Below are positions 35,064 through 44,355 of a stretch of 64,000 nt of DNA, piece after piece. The notes under the pieces were generated by a model. That model saw nothing but the letters and a program-made list of their open reading frames with translations, did not search any database and was not told the origin of the DNA. The first letter of the stretch is position 1. Every line of letters begins with the position of its first letter. The translations under genes were made by a program, and so were the position numbers. Source of the DNA: Streptomyces durocortorensis (GTDB lineage: Bacteria > Actinomycetota > Actinomycetes > Streptomycetales > Streptomycetaceae); NCBI RefSeq assembly GCF_031760065.1, contig NZ_CP134500.1, forward strand, positions 6,696,001 through 6,760,000, written 5' to 3'.

Positions 35064-35089
35064 CTGGAGGTCCGGCGTCCTTGACCGGG

Positions 35090-36310
35090 TCAGCGGGTCA
35101 TGACGATGGGGCCCGGCAGTGAGCGTGGTGCGCGCAGCGCGCTGAAGTGGGCCGAGAGCGCCGTCCCGGCGGCCGTGATCTTGTGGACGTCCGGGTGGAG
35201 GTAGCGCTGGGTGGTGGTCAGTGAGCCGTGGCCGGCGATCCTGCGGAGGACGTGTACTTGGACCCCGGCGTCGGCGAACCAGGTGAGTGCGGTGTGCCGG
35301 AGGTCGTGGCGGCGCAGATGTTCGTAGCCGAGCTTGGTGACCACGGTGTCCCAGTGTGTGGCGTCGCGCAGGACGGCGGTGGAGATGCGTCCGCCGCGTG
35401 GGCCTGTGAACAGGCGGGCGTTCGGATTGGGGCCGGCGGACAGGATGCGCTGGGCGACGAGGGGGCGGATTTCCTCGACGATGGGAACCTTGCGGGCCCG
35501 CTTGCCCTTGGTGCCCTTGTCGGTCAGCCCGCCGGGGGCGGGTGTGGTCTGGCGGCGCACGGTCCAGATCCACTGGGTGGTGTCGATGTCTCCGACGCGG
35601 CAGCCGGAGATCTCGCCGATCCGTGCGGCGGTGCACGCGGCGAAGATGACCACGTCTCCCCAGCCGCGGTACTCGTCGTGGGAGGCGGCCACGAGCGCGT
35701 CGGCCAGTGCGAGGAGTGTTTCCCAGTCGGGCAGGGCGAGCGCGCGTGGGTCGAGGAGTTCGTCCTCGGTCTGCTTGTAGAGCTTCTGCCAGCCGGTCAC
35801 CCGGGCGGGGTTCACCTTGATGATGCCGTCACGCACTGCCTGCTCCATGACGCGGACCAGGACGGCGATGGTGTTCTTGACCGTTGAGCGGCTGAGCTCG
35901 TCGGCGATCCAGTTCTGCACGGTGCGGTCGACAGCGCCGTTGGTGATCATGCGGACCGCGAGGTGGCCCAGGGAGGGCACGACGCGCATCCGCCAGCCGG
36001 CGAGATAGGGGTCGAGTGTTTTCAACTCCAGCCCTCGCAGCGCGAGGTCCATGTTCGCGTTGCCGTACTCGGCGAGCTTCATGGTGGCGAGCGACGGGGA
36101 CAGCCCTGCCTCAGCCGCTTCGATGATGGACTGGAGCCACTCCTGCGCTTCGTCCTCGTCCGCCTTTCCTTCCGACAGGGACAGGCGCCGCTTCGTAGCC
36201 GGGTCGAACCAGCGGCCCCGCGCTCGGTAGGGGTGGGGGCGATCAGGCCGGTACTCGATGTCGGTCGTGAGTCGGACACCGACCGGCACAACGGCTCTCT
36301 CGGCCGTCAT
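35090..36310 (-). CDS. int: Site-specific tyrosine recombinase (phage-type integrase)
   Basis: 406 aa from the ATG at 36308-36310, overlapping the excisionase stop as ATGA. It has an N-terminal arm-binding part (PYRARGRWFDPATKRRLSLS), a core-binding SAM-like domain, and the catalytic domain with Arg in ACTAARIGEISG, H-x-x-R in RHDLRHTALTWF, His in GHGSLTTTQ, and the Tyr nucleophile in QRYLHP. The gene ends 110 bases from the tRNA-Pro core, the usual place for an integrase that recombines there. All catalytic residues are intact, so it may still be active. Confidence 0.93.
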   Translation of the reverse strand: MTAERAVVPVGVRLTTDIEYRPDRPHPYRARGRWFDPATKRRLSLSEGKADEDEAQEWLQSIIEAAEAGLSPSLATMKLAEYGNANMDLALRGLELKTLDPYLAGWRMRVVPSLGHLAVRMITNGAVDRTVQNWIADELSRSTVKNTIAVLVRVMEQAVRDGIIKVNPARVTGWQKLYKQTEDELLDPRALALPDWETLLALADALVAASHDEYRGWGDVVIFAACTAARIGEISGCRVGDIDTTQWIWTVRRQTTPAPGGLTDKGTKGKRARKVPIVEEIRPLVAQRILSAGPNPNARLFTGPRGGRISTAVLRDATHWDTVVTKLGYEHLRRHDLRHTALTWFADAGVQVHVLRRIAGHGSLTTTQRYLHPDVHKITAAGTALSAHFSALRAPRSLPGPIVMTR

Positions 36311-36606
36311 GCGTCTCCGCGCGGGACGGTCCGGCGGCAACGCAGCCATTCCTCAACGTCGACCGTGCTGTACATGACGACGCGTTCCGAAACGGCGACG
36401 AACGGCGGGCCCTGGGGCGGCCGGGCAGTGCGCCAACGGCGCAGAGTCGAGGTGTCTACACGCAGGCAAGCGGCGAGGTCGCGCGTCGAATACCAGGAGT
36501 TGGTCAGGAGAGACGACCGGCTGTCATCTCGGCTGAATTGAGCATCTTTCTCATTCTTCGTATGCTTCTGATGGTCTGTGTAGGCTGCTATCGGTTCGAT
36601 GGGCAA
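36307..36606 (-). CDS. Excisionase-like MerR/HTH_17 DNA-binding protein
   Basis: 99 aa. The HTH is SWYSTRDLAACLRVDTSTLR followed by RWRTARPPQGPPFV, with the wing ERVVMYSTVDVEEWL, the pattern of recombination directionality factors placed just before actinobacterial integrases. The ATGA overlap with int indicates coupled translation. Two upstream in-frame Met codons leave the exact start open. Confidence 0.82.
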   Translation of the reverse strand: MPIEPIAAYTDHQKHTKNEKDAQFSRDDSRSSLLTNSWYSTRDLAACLRVDTSTLRRWRTARPPQGPPFVAVSERVVMYSTVDVEEWLRCRRTVPRGDA

Positions 36607-38018
36607 GGGCGTTGGATCTCCGGGGGGATGGAGCCATAGGGATACAGTGGAAGGCGGTCGGCGAGAGGCGACGCAGCCCGCAGGTGGAGAGTCAGGGGAG
36701 TCTGCGTGCGCCTGAAGCGGTGAGCCCCTTCTGGTGGACTGATCCGCAGTGATGCTCGGGGCAAACGGTGGGCAACAATCATCTGCAGATGCGCCGGTTT
36801 GGCTAACCGGCGATGGGCGGCTACACTGCCCTCGCTTGCGGCACGGCGACTGTCAGGTGCTGGGCCGATTGAATGCTTCTCGATGGCGCACCATTTGGGG
36901 TGCGTGGCGATCCTTGAGCCTGTCGCAAAGGGCGCCTGACCTGTGAGTTTAGGTGGTGTGCGCTATGTGCATCGTGGGCGTTACGGGCGATATCTTGACG
37001 CTGAAATGACGCTCTCAGAGGCATCGTGACGCCCGTTCTGATGGGCCTTCAGGCGCGTTGCCCCGCTGATTAGGCGGCCTTCTGACTGCGCGGGTGTGGC
37101 AAGGTGCCGGGAATTTCGTGGTGCTGAGCGATTCCACTCAGCCACCTGCGCAGAGCGCCTGTAGGTTCTTCAGGTTCTTCGTCTGATGGTGGTACACGCC
37201 TGGCATGGCCCCTGAGCAGCGGAAACGGCTACTATGCGGCCAAGCTGTAGGCGGTTGGTCCGCGTATGGCCCGGATCTTGGTCGGCACGGAGTGCGCCCC
37301 TGACCGTCGGCCCGTGGCGGCGGCGAGCTGGCGGGTTGCTTCGGGACCGGTTGGCGCCGCGTCGGCGGGAACAACGGCAAGGTCTGGGACGACAGCCTCC
37401 CGCGCAGCGGAACGCTCCCGCGCTGGCGTGGACTCCTGGAGGTCCTTGACCCCCCGACAGCGCGGGCGGAACGCTCCGCGTCGGCGGGGAGGACCTGGAG
37501 TGGTGCCTTGGGCACGCGGTGCTCATTTTCAAGCACCGACCCCTCGCGTTTCCGTAGGTCAGAGGCCGTTTTCAGGAACCTTCTATTCCTCCTCCCGGGG
37601 CCTGCTCGCCGACGGCCGCCAGCAGGTCTCGCGGGGCTGGTCTCACCGATGGAGGAAGCAATCCTGGCGGATCAAAAGAGGACGGCCACCGCCCTGCAGG
37701 ACGGCCGATCGATCGCGACGCCGACTGTGGGATCCGGCACGAGAAAAGGAGACCCGCACAGAAGGCAGGGGCGAGCAGCCCGGCACCTCATCCCTGTACG
37801 GGCCTCACTGCACTCCTGACGGCTTGCCAGGTGATCTTCGGGCCCCCTCCCCGGCCGCCGGGACCCCTGGCAGGCCCGCAGAAGGGCACACAGCGATCCC
37901 CTCCATCGGGCCCACACCGGACACCCCAACCCGCCATCACCGGCCCCGGGCGGCCGGTCGCCCGGCAGCCGGAACCCGGTTCGCGGGAGACCGAACACGA
38001 ACAGGCCACGAACGCCCG
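36607..38018. other. Gene-poor stretch of the element
   Basis: In 1.4 kb I find no open frame with convincing codon use or a family match. Frames that stay open are antisense to each other and rich in Arg/Pro. The only structured sequence is the palindromic promoter-like element at 36794-36827. The stretch may be eroded coding DNA, perhaps where replication or transfer genes once lay. Confidence 0.55.
36794..36827 (+). promoter_or_regulatory. Palindromic operator-promoter A
   Basis: CCGGTTTGGCTAACCGG (36794-36810) is a palindrome with arms CCGGTT and AACCGG. TTGGCT, a 17-base spacer and TACACT (36822-36827) form a promoter-like pair directed right. The block is repeated in the opposite orientation at 39339-39372. 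The gene it would drive is not evident. Confidence 0.5.
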
Positions 38019-39005
38019 TCAGCCCTCCGGGTTCGGCGGCCAGACCCCCCAGAGCGACCACGCGTCGACCACGGAGCCAAGCTCTTCGGCGAACCGGCCC
38101 CTGCCGCCGACAGCCAGCCAGGTAGCCCACTGGCGCACGGCACCCGCCGTCCAGTCAGCGATCTGGAGCTGCGGGTAGTCGCGGCTGTCCGCGAAGGAGA
38201 TGTGGCTGGCCGCCTGCCGGCTGGCCTTCCCGGGGCGGGCCGGATCGGGGAGCAGATGCACGGTGCTCAGGTTCGTCGAGTGGCGGTCGATGACCTTGGA
38301 GTCGTCGTGGACGAGGCGGAAGTCCCCGAGGTCTTCCCGGAATCCGACGGCTATGACGTAGAGCGCCGGAATGGCAGGGTCGAGCGAATCGTCCCTCTCC
38401 TCCGGGCTGGTGGCGTCGGCCACGGGACGGCAGTGCTCCAGGAGCTCCAGCCAGTGCGCCAGTTTCTTACTCTGCGCGGCGACCGACTTCCTGTGTTCGG
38501 CGATGGAGTCGAACAGGTCGTCGGTGCTGGTCTTCCGCCTCATCCAGCCGACGAACGCCTCCTGCATCTTCCTGTGGGTGATCTCCAAGCCGGAGACGAG
38601 ACCCGTGAGGTGCAACGCCTCAGCCAGGGCCAGTGCGCCGTTCTCGTAGAGGTTGAGTCCGTCCTGGTGGGCCAGGGGCTCAACGAGGATGTCGACCATC
38701 TTGGTGGTGACCATGAACCCTTTGTGTGCGTAGCTGACCCGAACGCTTCCCTCCGGGAGCTGCGCGAACGCCCGCATCAGGGCCTTCCGGCCGCCCGAGG
38801 AGCGCACCAGCGAGGTGTACTTTGGCTCCTTCTGGGAGGGCGGTATGTCAGCCTTGATCTCGTCCACGATGGACGCGGCCAGGTCGTCGGGCAGGTGCAC
38901 TCCGGCCACGCTGAATACGGGCTGGTTCGGGTCGAGGAGGTTCTGCCCGGAGTTCATTGACTCGTCCGCGTAGACGACGGGGAGCGAGGCGATGTGCGCT
39001 TCCAT
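38019..39005 (-). CDS. DUF3800 domain protein
   Basis: 328 aa. The N-terminus VVYADESMNSGQNL has the Asp-Glu-Ser signature of DUF3800; later acidic motifs are RLVHDDSKVID and SFADSRDYPQLQIADWTAGAVR, the typical D-x(n)-IQ-A-D end. The family resembles RNase H-fold nucleases and is frequent on phages and islands; its activity is not established in general. It is downstream of the leftward promoter-like element at 39339-39372. A short possible reading frame between 39038 and 39246 (ATGACCAACACC, with AGGAG before) is too low in complexity to call. Confidence 0.83.
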   Translation of the reverse strand: MEAHIASLPVVYADESMNSGQNLLDPNQPVFSVAGVHLPDDLAASIVDEIKADIPPSQKEPKYTSLVRSSGGRKALMRAFAQLPEGSVRVSYAHKGFMVTTKMVDILVEPLAHQDGLNLYENGALALAEALHLTGLVSGLEITHRKMQEAFVGWMRRKTSTDDLFDSIAEHRKSVAAQSKKLAHWLELLEHCRPVADATSPEERDDSLDPAIPALYVIAVGFREDLGDFRLVHDDSKVIDRHSTNLSTVHLLPDPARPGKASRQAASHISFADSRDYPQLQIADWTAGAVRQWATWLAVGGRGRFAEELGSVVDAWSLWGVWPPNPEG

Positions 39006-39629
39006 TCCTGGAGCGTGCCGGACGCGATCCGGACGGTCTACCGGTTTCGGGTCACTTCCGTGTCCGGATACACCGCTGCCCCCGGCCGGTGGGGGAACCG
39101 GACGGGAGCAGAAGCCTCTTCGAGGCTACTCGGAGGTGAGGGCCTGCGTGGGGAAAGTGACGTTCGGAACACTCCCGCGGACGCGGCGGGGACTCCGCTG
39201 CACCGCACATTCACCGCGTCTTCCTCGCCGACAAGGGTGTTGGTCATTCTCCTGTGGGGGCCGCCACCCCCGGCCGGATTCGTACGAGATGGGCTCCTGA
39301 CCTGCGCTTCCCAATTCCGTGGGTATCTGCGTCGGATGCTTGTAACACGGCATCGCCGGTTGGCCAAACCGGTACTTCTCCTGATGATTGTCTGCGTCGG
39401 CTGACGGGTGCCGCGGAGGCATAAATCTGGGGACCAAGGCTGGGGACCAGTGCGCCGTGCACGTAGTTGCCTCGCGCTGTCGGTGTTGCAGAAGAGCATG
39501 CAAATGATGGAGCGGCGTCCTTAACCGGTTCGACGGAGCGCCGTTCTGGTGTCCGGAAGGGGTAGCGGTATCTCGTGGCTCAGGGCTTCAAGGAGTAGAA
39601 GGTGGGGACTTGTGGGTAGCGAGCTGACA
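39006..39629. other. Control region between DUF3800 gene and the zinc-knuckle gene
   Basis: This 624-base stretch holds operator-promoter B (39339-39372) and two GGGGACCA repeats (39428-39450) of the type found at both att ends. It also contains a weak ~68-codon minus-strand frame that I do not call. Promoters for both flanking genes must be here. Confidence 0.5.
39339..39372 (-). promoter_or_regulatory. Palindromic operator-promoter B
   Basis: On the minus strand CCGGTTTGGCCAACCGG (39356-39372) is followed by TACAAG (39339-39344), with TTGGCC 17 bases before it. ACAATCATC lies upstream at the same distance as in element A (36775-36783). It points towards the DUF3800 gene, 330 bases away. 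Confidence 0.5.
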
Positions 39630-41837
39630 ATGGCTGATGTTCCGCTCGGGCCGTTCGCGGGCTCGTTGATTACGGTGTATTCGGCCAAGAGCAAGGCGGT
39701 CAAACTGCACGGGTCCAGGCAATGCAGACAACTGCGCACGTCCGATGTGATGACTGCCAAAGTCTCCCTGGATGAAGCCGTGCTGAGGCGGTTGTGCACG
39801 CGATGCGCCGCGCGGGGAGCCGGCGGTCGGCCGGGTACGGGACTGGGCATGTTCTTGCTGGCTATCGGCGAAACGGGCTTGTTGTGTCATTTGCAGTCGT
39901 ACAGGGAGCCAGACGAAGACGAGTGCTGGACCGACCATGAGGCACGGGGAGCCGCTGAGCTTCTTCGTGTTCAACAGAGACTCGACGGTCTTGACGGCGA
40001 GGACGAGGAGGATGACGCATCGCTACGGAAGGCGCGTGAAGAGGCCGAGAATCTGCGGGGTCTGATCTTCTCGCATTGGTGCGGCGCGCGAGGAAGCCTG
40101 CTTGAGGCAGAGGCTCTGCTCACTTACTTTCCCTGGGTGGAAGAGTGGGCGAAGCCCTCGCTAAGGATCAAGGCGCGGTACTTGGAGACCCTTCGAGCAC
40201 AGGCGGCCCGGTTCGTGGACCGGGAGGAACTTGTCGTGGCTGCTGCTGCCATGGCTCTTCCTATGCCTGAGCTGCCGTGTGCGGATCCGGCTTTTGCGGT
40301 GCTCGGCGGCAGCCGGGTGTCCAGTGCGCTCGTGCGCTTGTGGCGCCGATGGCAGAGTACGGCTGCGCGGATCTGGGAGGGACCGGGTGCGCGTGCGTAC
40401 CTCTCGTGCGAGATCGTCCGAGGTATCCGCAGTAGCCAGAAGGGGCGCGGCGCGGCCCGAGCTGAGGCTGCACGCCTGATTGAGTCTTGGGAGGAACTGG
40501 CCAGGGCAGCTGCGGCGCCGTTGGACCGGGTTCCGAAACGTCGGCTGACGGGGCATGTACCGCACGCGTCTGCCGGCACGCCACGTCATGTTGTTACGGA
40601 CTTCCTGGACGGGCTGGACGAGTGGACGCTCGGTGTGCTGGTCACGTGGGCCGTGCAGCCGGAATGGGGGAGCGGCGTCCTCACGCTGGAAGTTCCTGAT
40701 CTCGTCGCCGAACGACTGCTTGGCCCGGCGAGCGGGCTTCCGTGCAGCCCAGCAGACTGGACGGCGGATTCGCCCAAGCACGAGGGCCGCACCGGAAGTG
40801 AGCCGGGCAGGCTCCGCCCAGGCGTCTTCGATGACACCCCGGTCTTCGACCGATGCCCCGTCACGCTCGATCACATCCGTGCACTGCGCACACTGGCACC
40901 CACGGCCGACCCGTTGCACCTCGTCTTCTCAGCGAGCGGGGGAGCGGAAGTGCTGCCTCTCAGCACCCTCGAGAGGCGGCTGACCAAGGGCTGGCTGGAC
41001 GTCCTCATAGCTGGCGCCAGTGACCTGCCCGCAAGCCTGATCGGTCCGGAGGAGCCGGAGCGCAATCACGATTCCGAAGTGCGTGCCACTCAGCTGCCCG
41101 GTCGCGGCCAAGACGTCCACGATCCGCATTTCGGCGAAAGTCTGGGCCTTGCCGAAGGCCGGCACCGAACCCTCCGCCAGACCTACGGAACCGAAGCTCG
41201 CCAACTCAATCTTCGCCTGCTCGCCCTCGCGCGCGGCGCGCACGACCTGCGAAGCCTGGACGCCGGACGGCCTAGCGGACTGCCGACAGAGGTATGGCAC
41301 GGCCTCCTCACAGAGGACCGCCTCAACCTCGCGCCATTCCGCAAACCCGGCAGCAACCGGCGGGGGAGCGGCAGCGCCCTCCCTTTGGGCCCCCTGGCCG
41401 CAGTCCAGCTCTACACCACCAACGCCAACCCTCTCATCGAGGGCAAGGGCCACTCGCCTCTGTGCCGGCACGCCCAACACAGCGCGGCGGTAGTGCGCGG
41501 AGACGACCTCCTGGCCGTCGCCGATCTCATGGCGCGCACCGACTCCGACTGGTGCAGCAAGTGTGGCGGCTACGCCCTCCGCAGACTTACCGACACCCAG
41601 CTCTCCTACTACCGCGCGGCTCACCGACTGCACGACATCAAAGAGCAGCTTGACAACCAGACCGGAGGACCCGACGCAGACCCCTCTGGGGTTATCGCCT
41701 GCCTGGACGAACTGGCGACATGGCAGCCGGTCGATGATGCAGAGTGGTGCAGCAGCGACTCCTGGCAATGGCAGGAAACCGTCCGCGAGCTTACGCGAAT
41801 GGCCGCCAGGTCTCATGCCGTCACACGGCCCTCGTGA
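39630..41837 (+). CDS. Unknown large protein with zinc-knuckle-like motif at both ends
   Basis: 735 aa from ATG 39630; GTG 39612, with an AAGGTGGGG before it, is a good alternative and would add 6 residues. The N-terminus (TVYSAKSKAVKLHGSRQC, with Cys56 and Cys59 in LCTRCAARG) follows the pattern VY...K-x-x-H-x4-C...C-x2-C, a small zinc motif seen in Ada- and thermonuclease-associated domains. The C-terminal region repeats it: QLYTTNANPLIEGKGHSPLC followed by DSDWCSKCGGYALRRL. The ~550 residues between are mostly helical with no family I recognise. It has no membrane segments. It stands alone on the element, so it is accessory cargo, possibly a defence or nucleic-acid-binding protein (inference). 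Confidence 0.7.
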   Translation: MADVPLGPFAGSLITVYSAKSKAVKLHGSRQCRQLRTSDVMTAKVSLDEAVLRRLCTRCAARGAGGRPGTGLGMFLLAIGETGLLCHLQSYREPDEDECWTDHEARGAAELLRVQQRLDGLDGEDEEDDASLRKAREEAENLRGLIFSHWCGARGSLLEAEALLTYFPWVEEWAKPSLRIKARYLETLRAQAARFVDREELVVAAAAMALPMPELPCADPAFAVLGGSRVSSALVRLWRRWQSTAARIWEGPGARAYLSCEIVRGIRSSQKGRGAARAEAARLIESWEELARAAAAPLDRVPKRRLTGHVPHASAGTPRHVVTDFLDGLDEWTLGVLVTWAVQPEWGSGVLTLEVPDLVAERLLGPASGLPCSPADWTADSPKHEGRTGSEPGRLRPGVFDDTPVFDRCPVTLDHIRALRTLAPTADPLHLVFSASGGAEVLPLSTLERRLTKGWLDVLIAGASDLPASLIGPEEPERNHDSEVRATQLPGRGQDVHDPHFGESLGLAEGRHRTLRQTYGTEARQLNLRLLALARGAHDLRSLDAGRPSGLPTEVWHGLLTEDRLNLAPFRKPGSNRRGSGSALPLGPLAAVQLYTTNANPLIEGKGHSPLCRHAQHSAAVVRGDDLLAVADLMARTDSDWCSKCGGYALRRLTDTQLSYYRAAHRLHDIKEQLDNQTGGPDADPSGVIACLDELATWQPVDDAEWCSSDSWQWQETVRELTRMAARSHAVTRPS

Positions 41838-42074
41838 GTCGGCCACTCGACCTGCCGACGGCCCTCGGGGGCGCGTGAGTCCTAGACATGCTGCGGGGAC
41901 CCGGGGCCGGTCCGTAATCGACGCTTCGGCAAGCCCGCCGGCCCGGGTCGCCCTGCTCAGAGTCGGTGAGATTGCCCCGGTACGACTCGCCTCAGCGCGG
42001 CGGGCTGGGCGACGGCTTAACTGAAGAGGGTGTGGCGGGGTCGATCTCGGGCGTCGTCCAACTCCGGGTGCGGG

Positions 42075-42593
42075 TCACACCGTGTGCCCGGCACCGCGAA
42101 GCAGTGGCGGGTTGAGCAGCCAGGCGTCACCGCGGCGGTAGAGGGCAGCCGGGCGGCCGGTGGGGGGGAAGCGTTGATCGCCGGTGGGCTTGACGAAGCC
42201 CGTGGTGTTGAGCACCTTGCGGCGGAAGTTACTCGGGTCCAGTTGCTGGCCCCAGATCACTTCGTAGACCGCGCGCAACTCGCTCAGGGTGAAGAGTTCC
42301 CCGCAGAAGGCCGTGGCGACGGCGGTGTATTCGAGCTTGCTCCGTACCTGCTCCAGGGCTTCGGCGAGGATCGCCGGATGATCGAACGCCAACGCCGCCT
42401 GCTTCCCTTCCAGCTGGGAGACGGGAGCCCAATAGGCGCGCCGGGCGTCGGTGCCGCCCACGGGGGCGGGCAGATCCGGTCCCAATGCGAGATAAGCGAT
42501 CGTGACCACTCGCCCCCTCGGGTCGCGTCGGGGGTCTCCGTAGGCACCGAGTTGTTCGAGGTGCAACTTGTCCGCCCGCTCAAGATCAGCCAT
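42075..42593 (-). pseudogene. Nudix/NrtR-like gene, 5' truncated
   Basis: The readable part starts ADLERADKLHLEQLGAYGDP, then RRDPRGRVVTIAYLALGPDL, which is the second half of a Nudix domain. It continues into a winged helix (LFTLSELRAVYEVIWGQQ, then DPSNFRRKVLN) as in NrtR-type ADP-ribose regulators. The Nudix box (GX5EX7REUXEEXGU) is absent: upstream the frame runs into the start of the divergent membrane gene. It is therefore inactive as a hydrolase, though the wHTH could still be made from the Met at 42591-42593. Confidence 0.72.
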
Positions 42594-42612
42594 ACACAGG
42601 GAGATGGCTCGC

Positions 42613-43272
42613 ATGACTGCTTTTCTGTTCGGAATACTCAGCTCGCTTGCAGCCAGCGCGATCATCCTCGTCCTCGGCCTCGTACGCGGCTCCCGCCCTC
42701 TGTGGTGGCTGGTCGCGGTCTGCTCGCGCCTCACCGGCACAGGGCTCGCCCGTGTGTACCGTCACCAGTCGTCCGCCGAAGGCGACATCGCCCGCGACCT
42801 CGGCCAAGCCAGTTGGATCAAGGTCATGGCGGGACGAGGCAACGTACTCACCCGCGAGGTCTTCTCACCCTTGTGGTCGGGGCAGCTATCCCCGGGGTCC
42901 GTCCAGGTACTGCTGCCCGACACGCTCGCGTCGGGCGACTCCTGGCTCGACCGACGCTCACAGGATCTACGCCTCTTCGATCCCGGCTTCACGCCCGACC
43001 TGCTCAAGAACCAGGTTCGGGCGAACATGGACTACATCGCCCAGGTGAGCCGCGCGCAACCCCACGTGGAACTGCGCAGCTTCAACCTCCCCAACACCTG
43101 CCGCGTGATCGCCACGGACCGGGTGGCCTACCTCACCTTCTACAGCAGCTCCAGCCACGGCAGGAACTCCCCTTGCCTATACGCCCGGGCCCCCGGACTC
43201 CTGTACTCGATAGCCCTCCAACAGTTTGACGTGGCCTGGACAAACGGTTCCTCAGCTCGCCCAACTCCCTGA
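42613..43272 (+). CDS. Membrane-anchored protein of unknown function, possibly PLD-like
   Basis: 219 aa from ATG 42613 (AGGGAG 10 bases upstream). One helix (FGILSSLAASAIILVLGLVR) anchors a soluble domain: ASWIKVMAGRGNVLTREVF, GSVQVLLPDTLAS, FTPDLLKNQVRANMDYIAQ, CRVIATDRVAYLTFYSSSSH. The order of strands resembles degenerate phospholipase D-like domains used in some nucleotide-sensing or conflict proteins, but no HKD motif is seen. Its start is 20 bases from the truncated Nudix gene, divergent. The pairing of a Nudix-like gene with such a protein may have been a functional unit. Confidence 0.55.
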   Translation: MTAFLFGILSSLAASAIILVLGLVRGSRPLWWLVAVCSRLTGTGLARVYRHQSSAEGDIARDLGQASWIKVMAGRGNVLTREVFSPLWSGQLSPGSVQVLLPDTLASGDSWLDRRSQDLRLFDPGFTPDLLKNQVRANMDYIAQVSRAQPHVELRSFNLPNTCRVIATDRVAYLTFYSSSSHGRNSPCLYARAPGLLYSIALQQFDVAWTNGSSARPTP

Positions 43273-43459
43273 CCTCTACCGACCCGATGGCTAAGAACGA
43301 CTCAACCAGGGGAACACGGCGTGAGTGCGCCGGTCGATGTCCACCGCCCAGGCCGCCACGTACGGCACCCTCACTGTTCTGTCGCAGTCCGCGCCTGGCC
43401 CGGTGCCCGAACCCGGCGACGGACGGCGGCGCCGCGCAGATTAGACGCCGTTTACTATG

Positions 43460-44355
43460 AGCTCGTAACACGATCATGAGCGGGCCTTCTTGAGGCGTCT
43501 GAAGCAGATGAGGCTGCAGGCGAGGGAGGCGAAGGCGTCGTGGAGTTCGGTGCGGCGTTCCCAGCGCACAGCGAGGCGCTTGAAGTGGTGGAGCAGGGCG
43601 AAGGTCTGCTCGACGACGTATCGCAGCCTGCCGATGCCCTTGATGTTCGGTGATCCCTTGCGGGAGATGACCGGCAGGATTCGTCGGCGACGCAGCGCGT
43701 CGCGGTTGGGGTCGGAGTCGTAGCCTTTGCCGCCGAGCAGGGCCTCTGGCCGTCGGCGGGGTCGGCCGGGCGGCCTGCGACGGGCGGGATGCCGTCGACC
43801 AGGGCGAGGGTCTGGGTGACATCGTTGAGGTTGGCCGCGGTCGTGATGACCTTGAGCGGGGTACCGCGTCCGTCGCAGATCAGGTGGTGCTTGCTGCCCG
43901 TCTTCCGCCGGTCGACCGGCGACGGACCGGTGTCGGCTCCCCTTTTTTCGCGCGGATGTGAGAACCGTCCACACACGCACGCGACCAGTCGAGTTCGCCG
44001 GCCGCGTTCAGCCCGGAGAGCAGGATCCGATGCAACTGGTCGAAGACCCCAGCCTCCTGCCACCGCTCCAGCCGGCGCCAGCACGTCTGCCCCGAGCCGA
44101 ACCCCAGTTCCAGCGGCAGCAGTTGCCAGGCTATGTCGTTGTACAGGACGAACAGGATGCCCTGGAGGCAGAGCCGGTCCGACACCGGCCTCGGCCCCGG
44201 AGACCGCTCCGGCCACGGCGGCAGCAACGGCTCGACCAGAGCCCACAACTCATCGTCCACGATCCACGGTCGGGTACCTACACCCTCACGAACGGCCGAA
44301 TCATCACACCGGTAACGGCCTACCGGGACGATTCAGCAAGATCGTGTTACGAGCT
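43460..44355. mobile_element. IS5-family (IS427-type) insertion sequence, copy 1
   Basis: 896 bp between inverted ends AGCTCGTAACACGATC (43460-43475) and GATCGTGTTACGAGCT (44340-44355). Because AGCT is its own complement, the true IR may be CGTAACACGATC with AGCT as target duplication. Contains a two-frame transposase gene on the minus strand with an extra frame break. It is nearly the same as copy 2 at 47109. Confidence 0.88.
43474..44260 (-). pseudogene. IS5-type transposase, copy 1, frame broken
   Basis: The first frame (WALVEPLLPPWPERSPGPRP to ACVDGSHIRAKKG) has the first catalytic Asp of the DDE site (CVDGSH). As in IS427 relatives, translation should slip at the A run near 43943-43948 into the second frame (GADTGPSPVDRRKTGSKHHL). 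Compared with copy 2, a further indel near 43745-43785 shifts the rest (ALLGGKGYDSDPNRDAL, VVEQTFALLHHFKRLAVRWE) into a third frame. It is probably dead. Confidence 0.8.

Noticed and set aside
37266..38960. 564-codon plus-strand frame in the element
   Set aside because: Its second half is antisense to the DUF3800 gene and its first half has no similarity or normal composition.
39038..39246. Small minus-strand frame starting MTNTLVGEEDAV with an AGGAG site
   Set aside because: Low-complexity Ser/Pro/Arg sequence, no homology recognised; more likely leader sequence of the DUF3800 gene.
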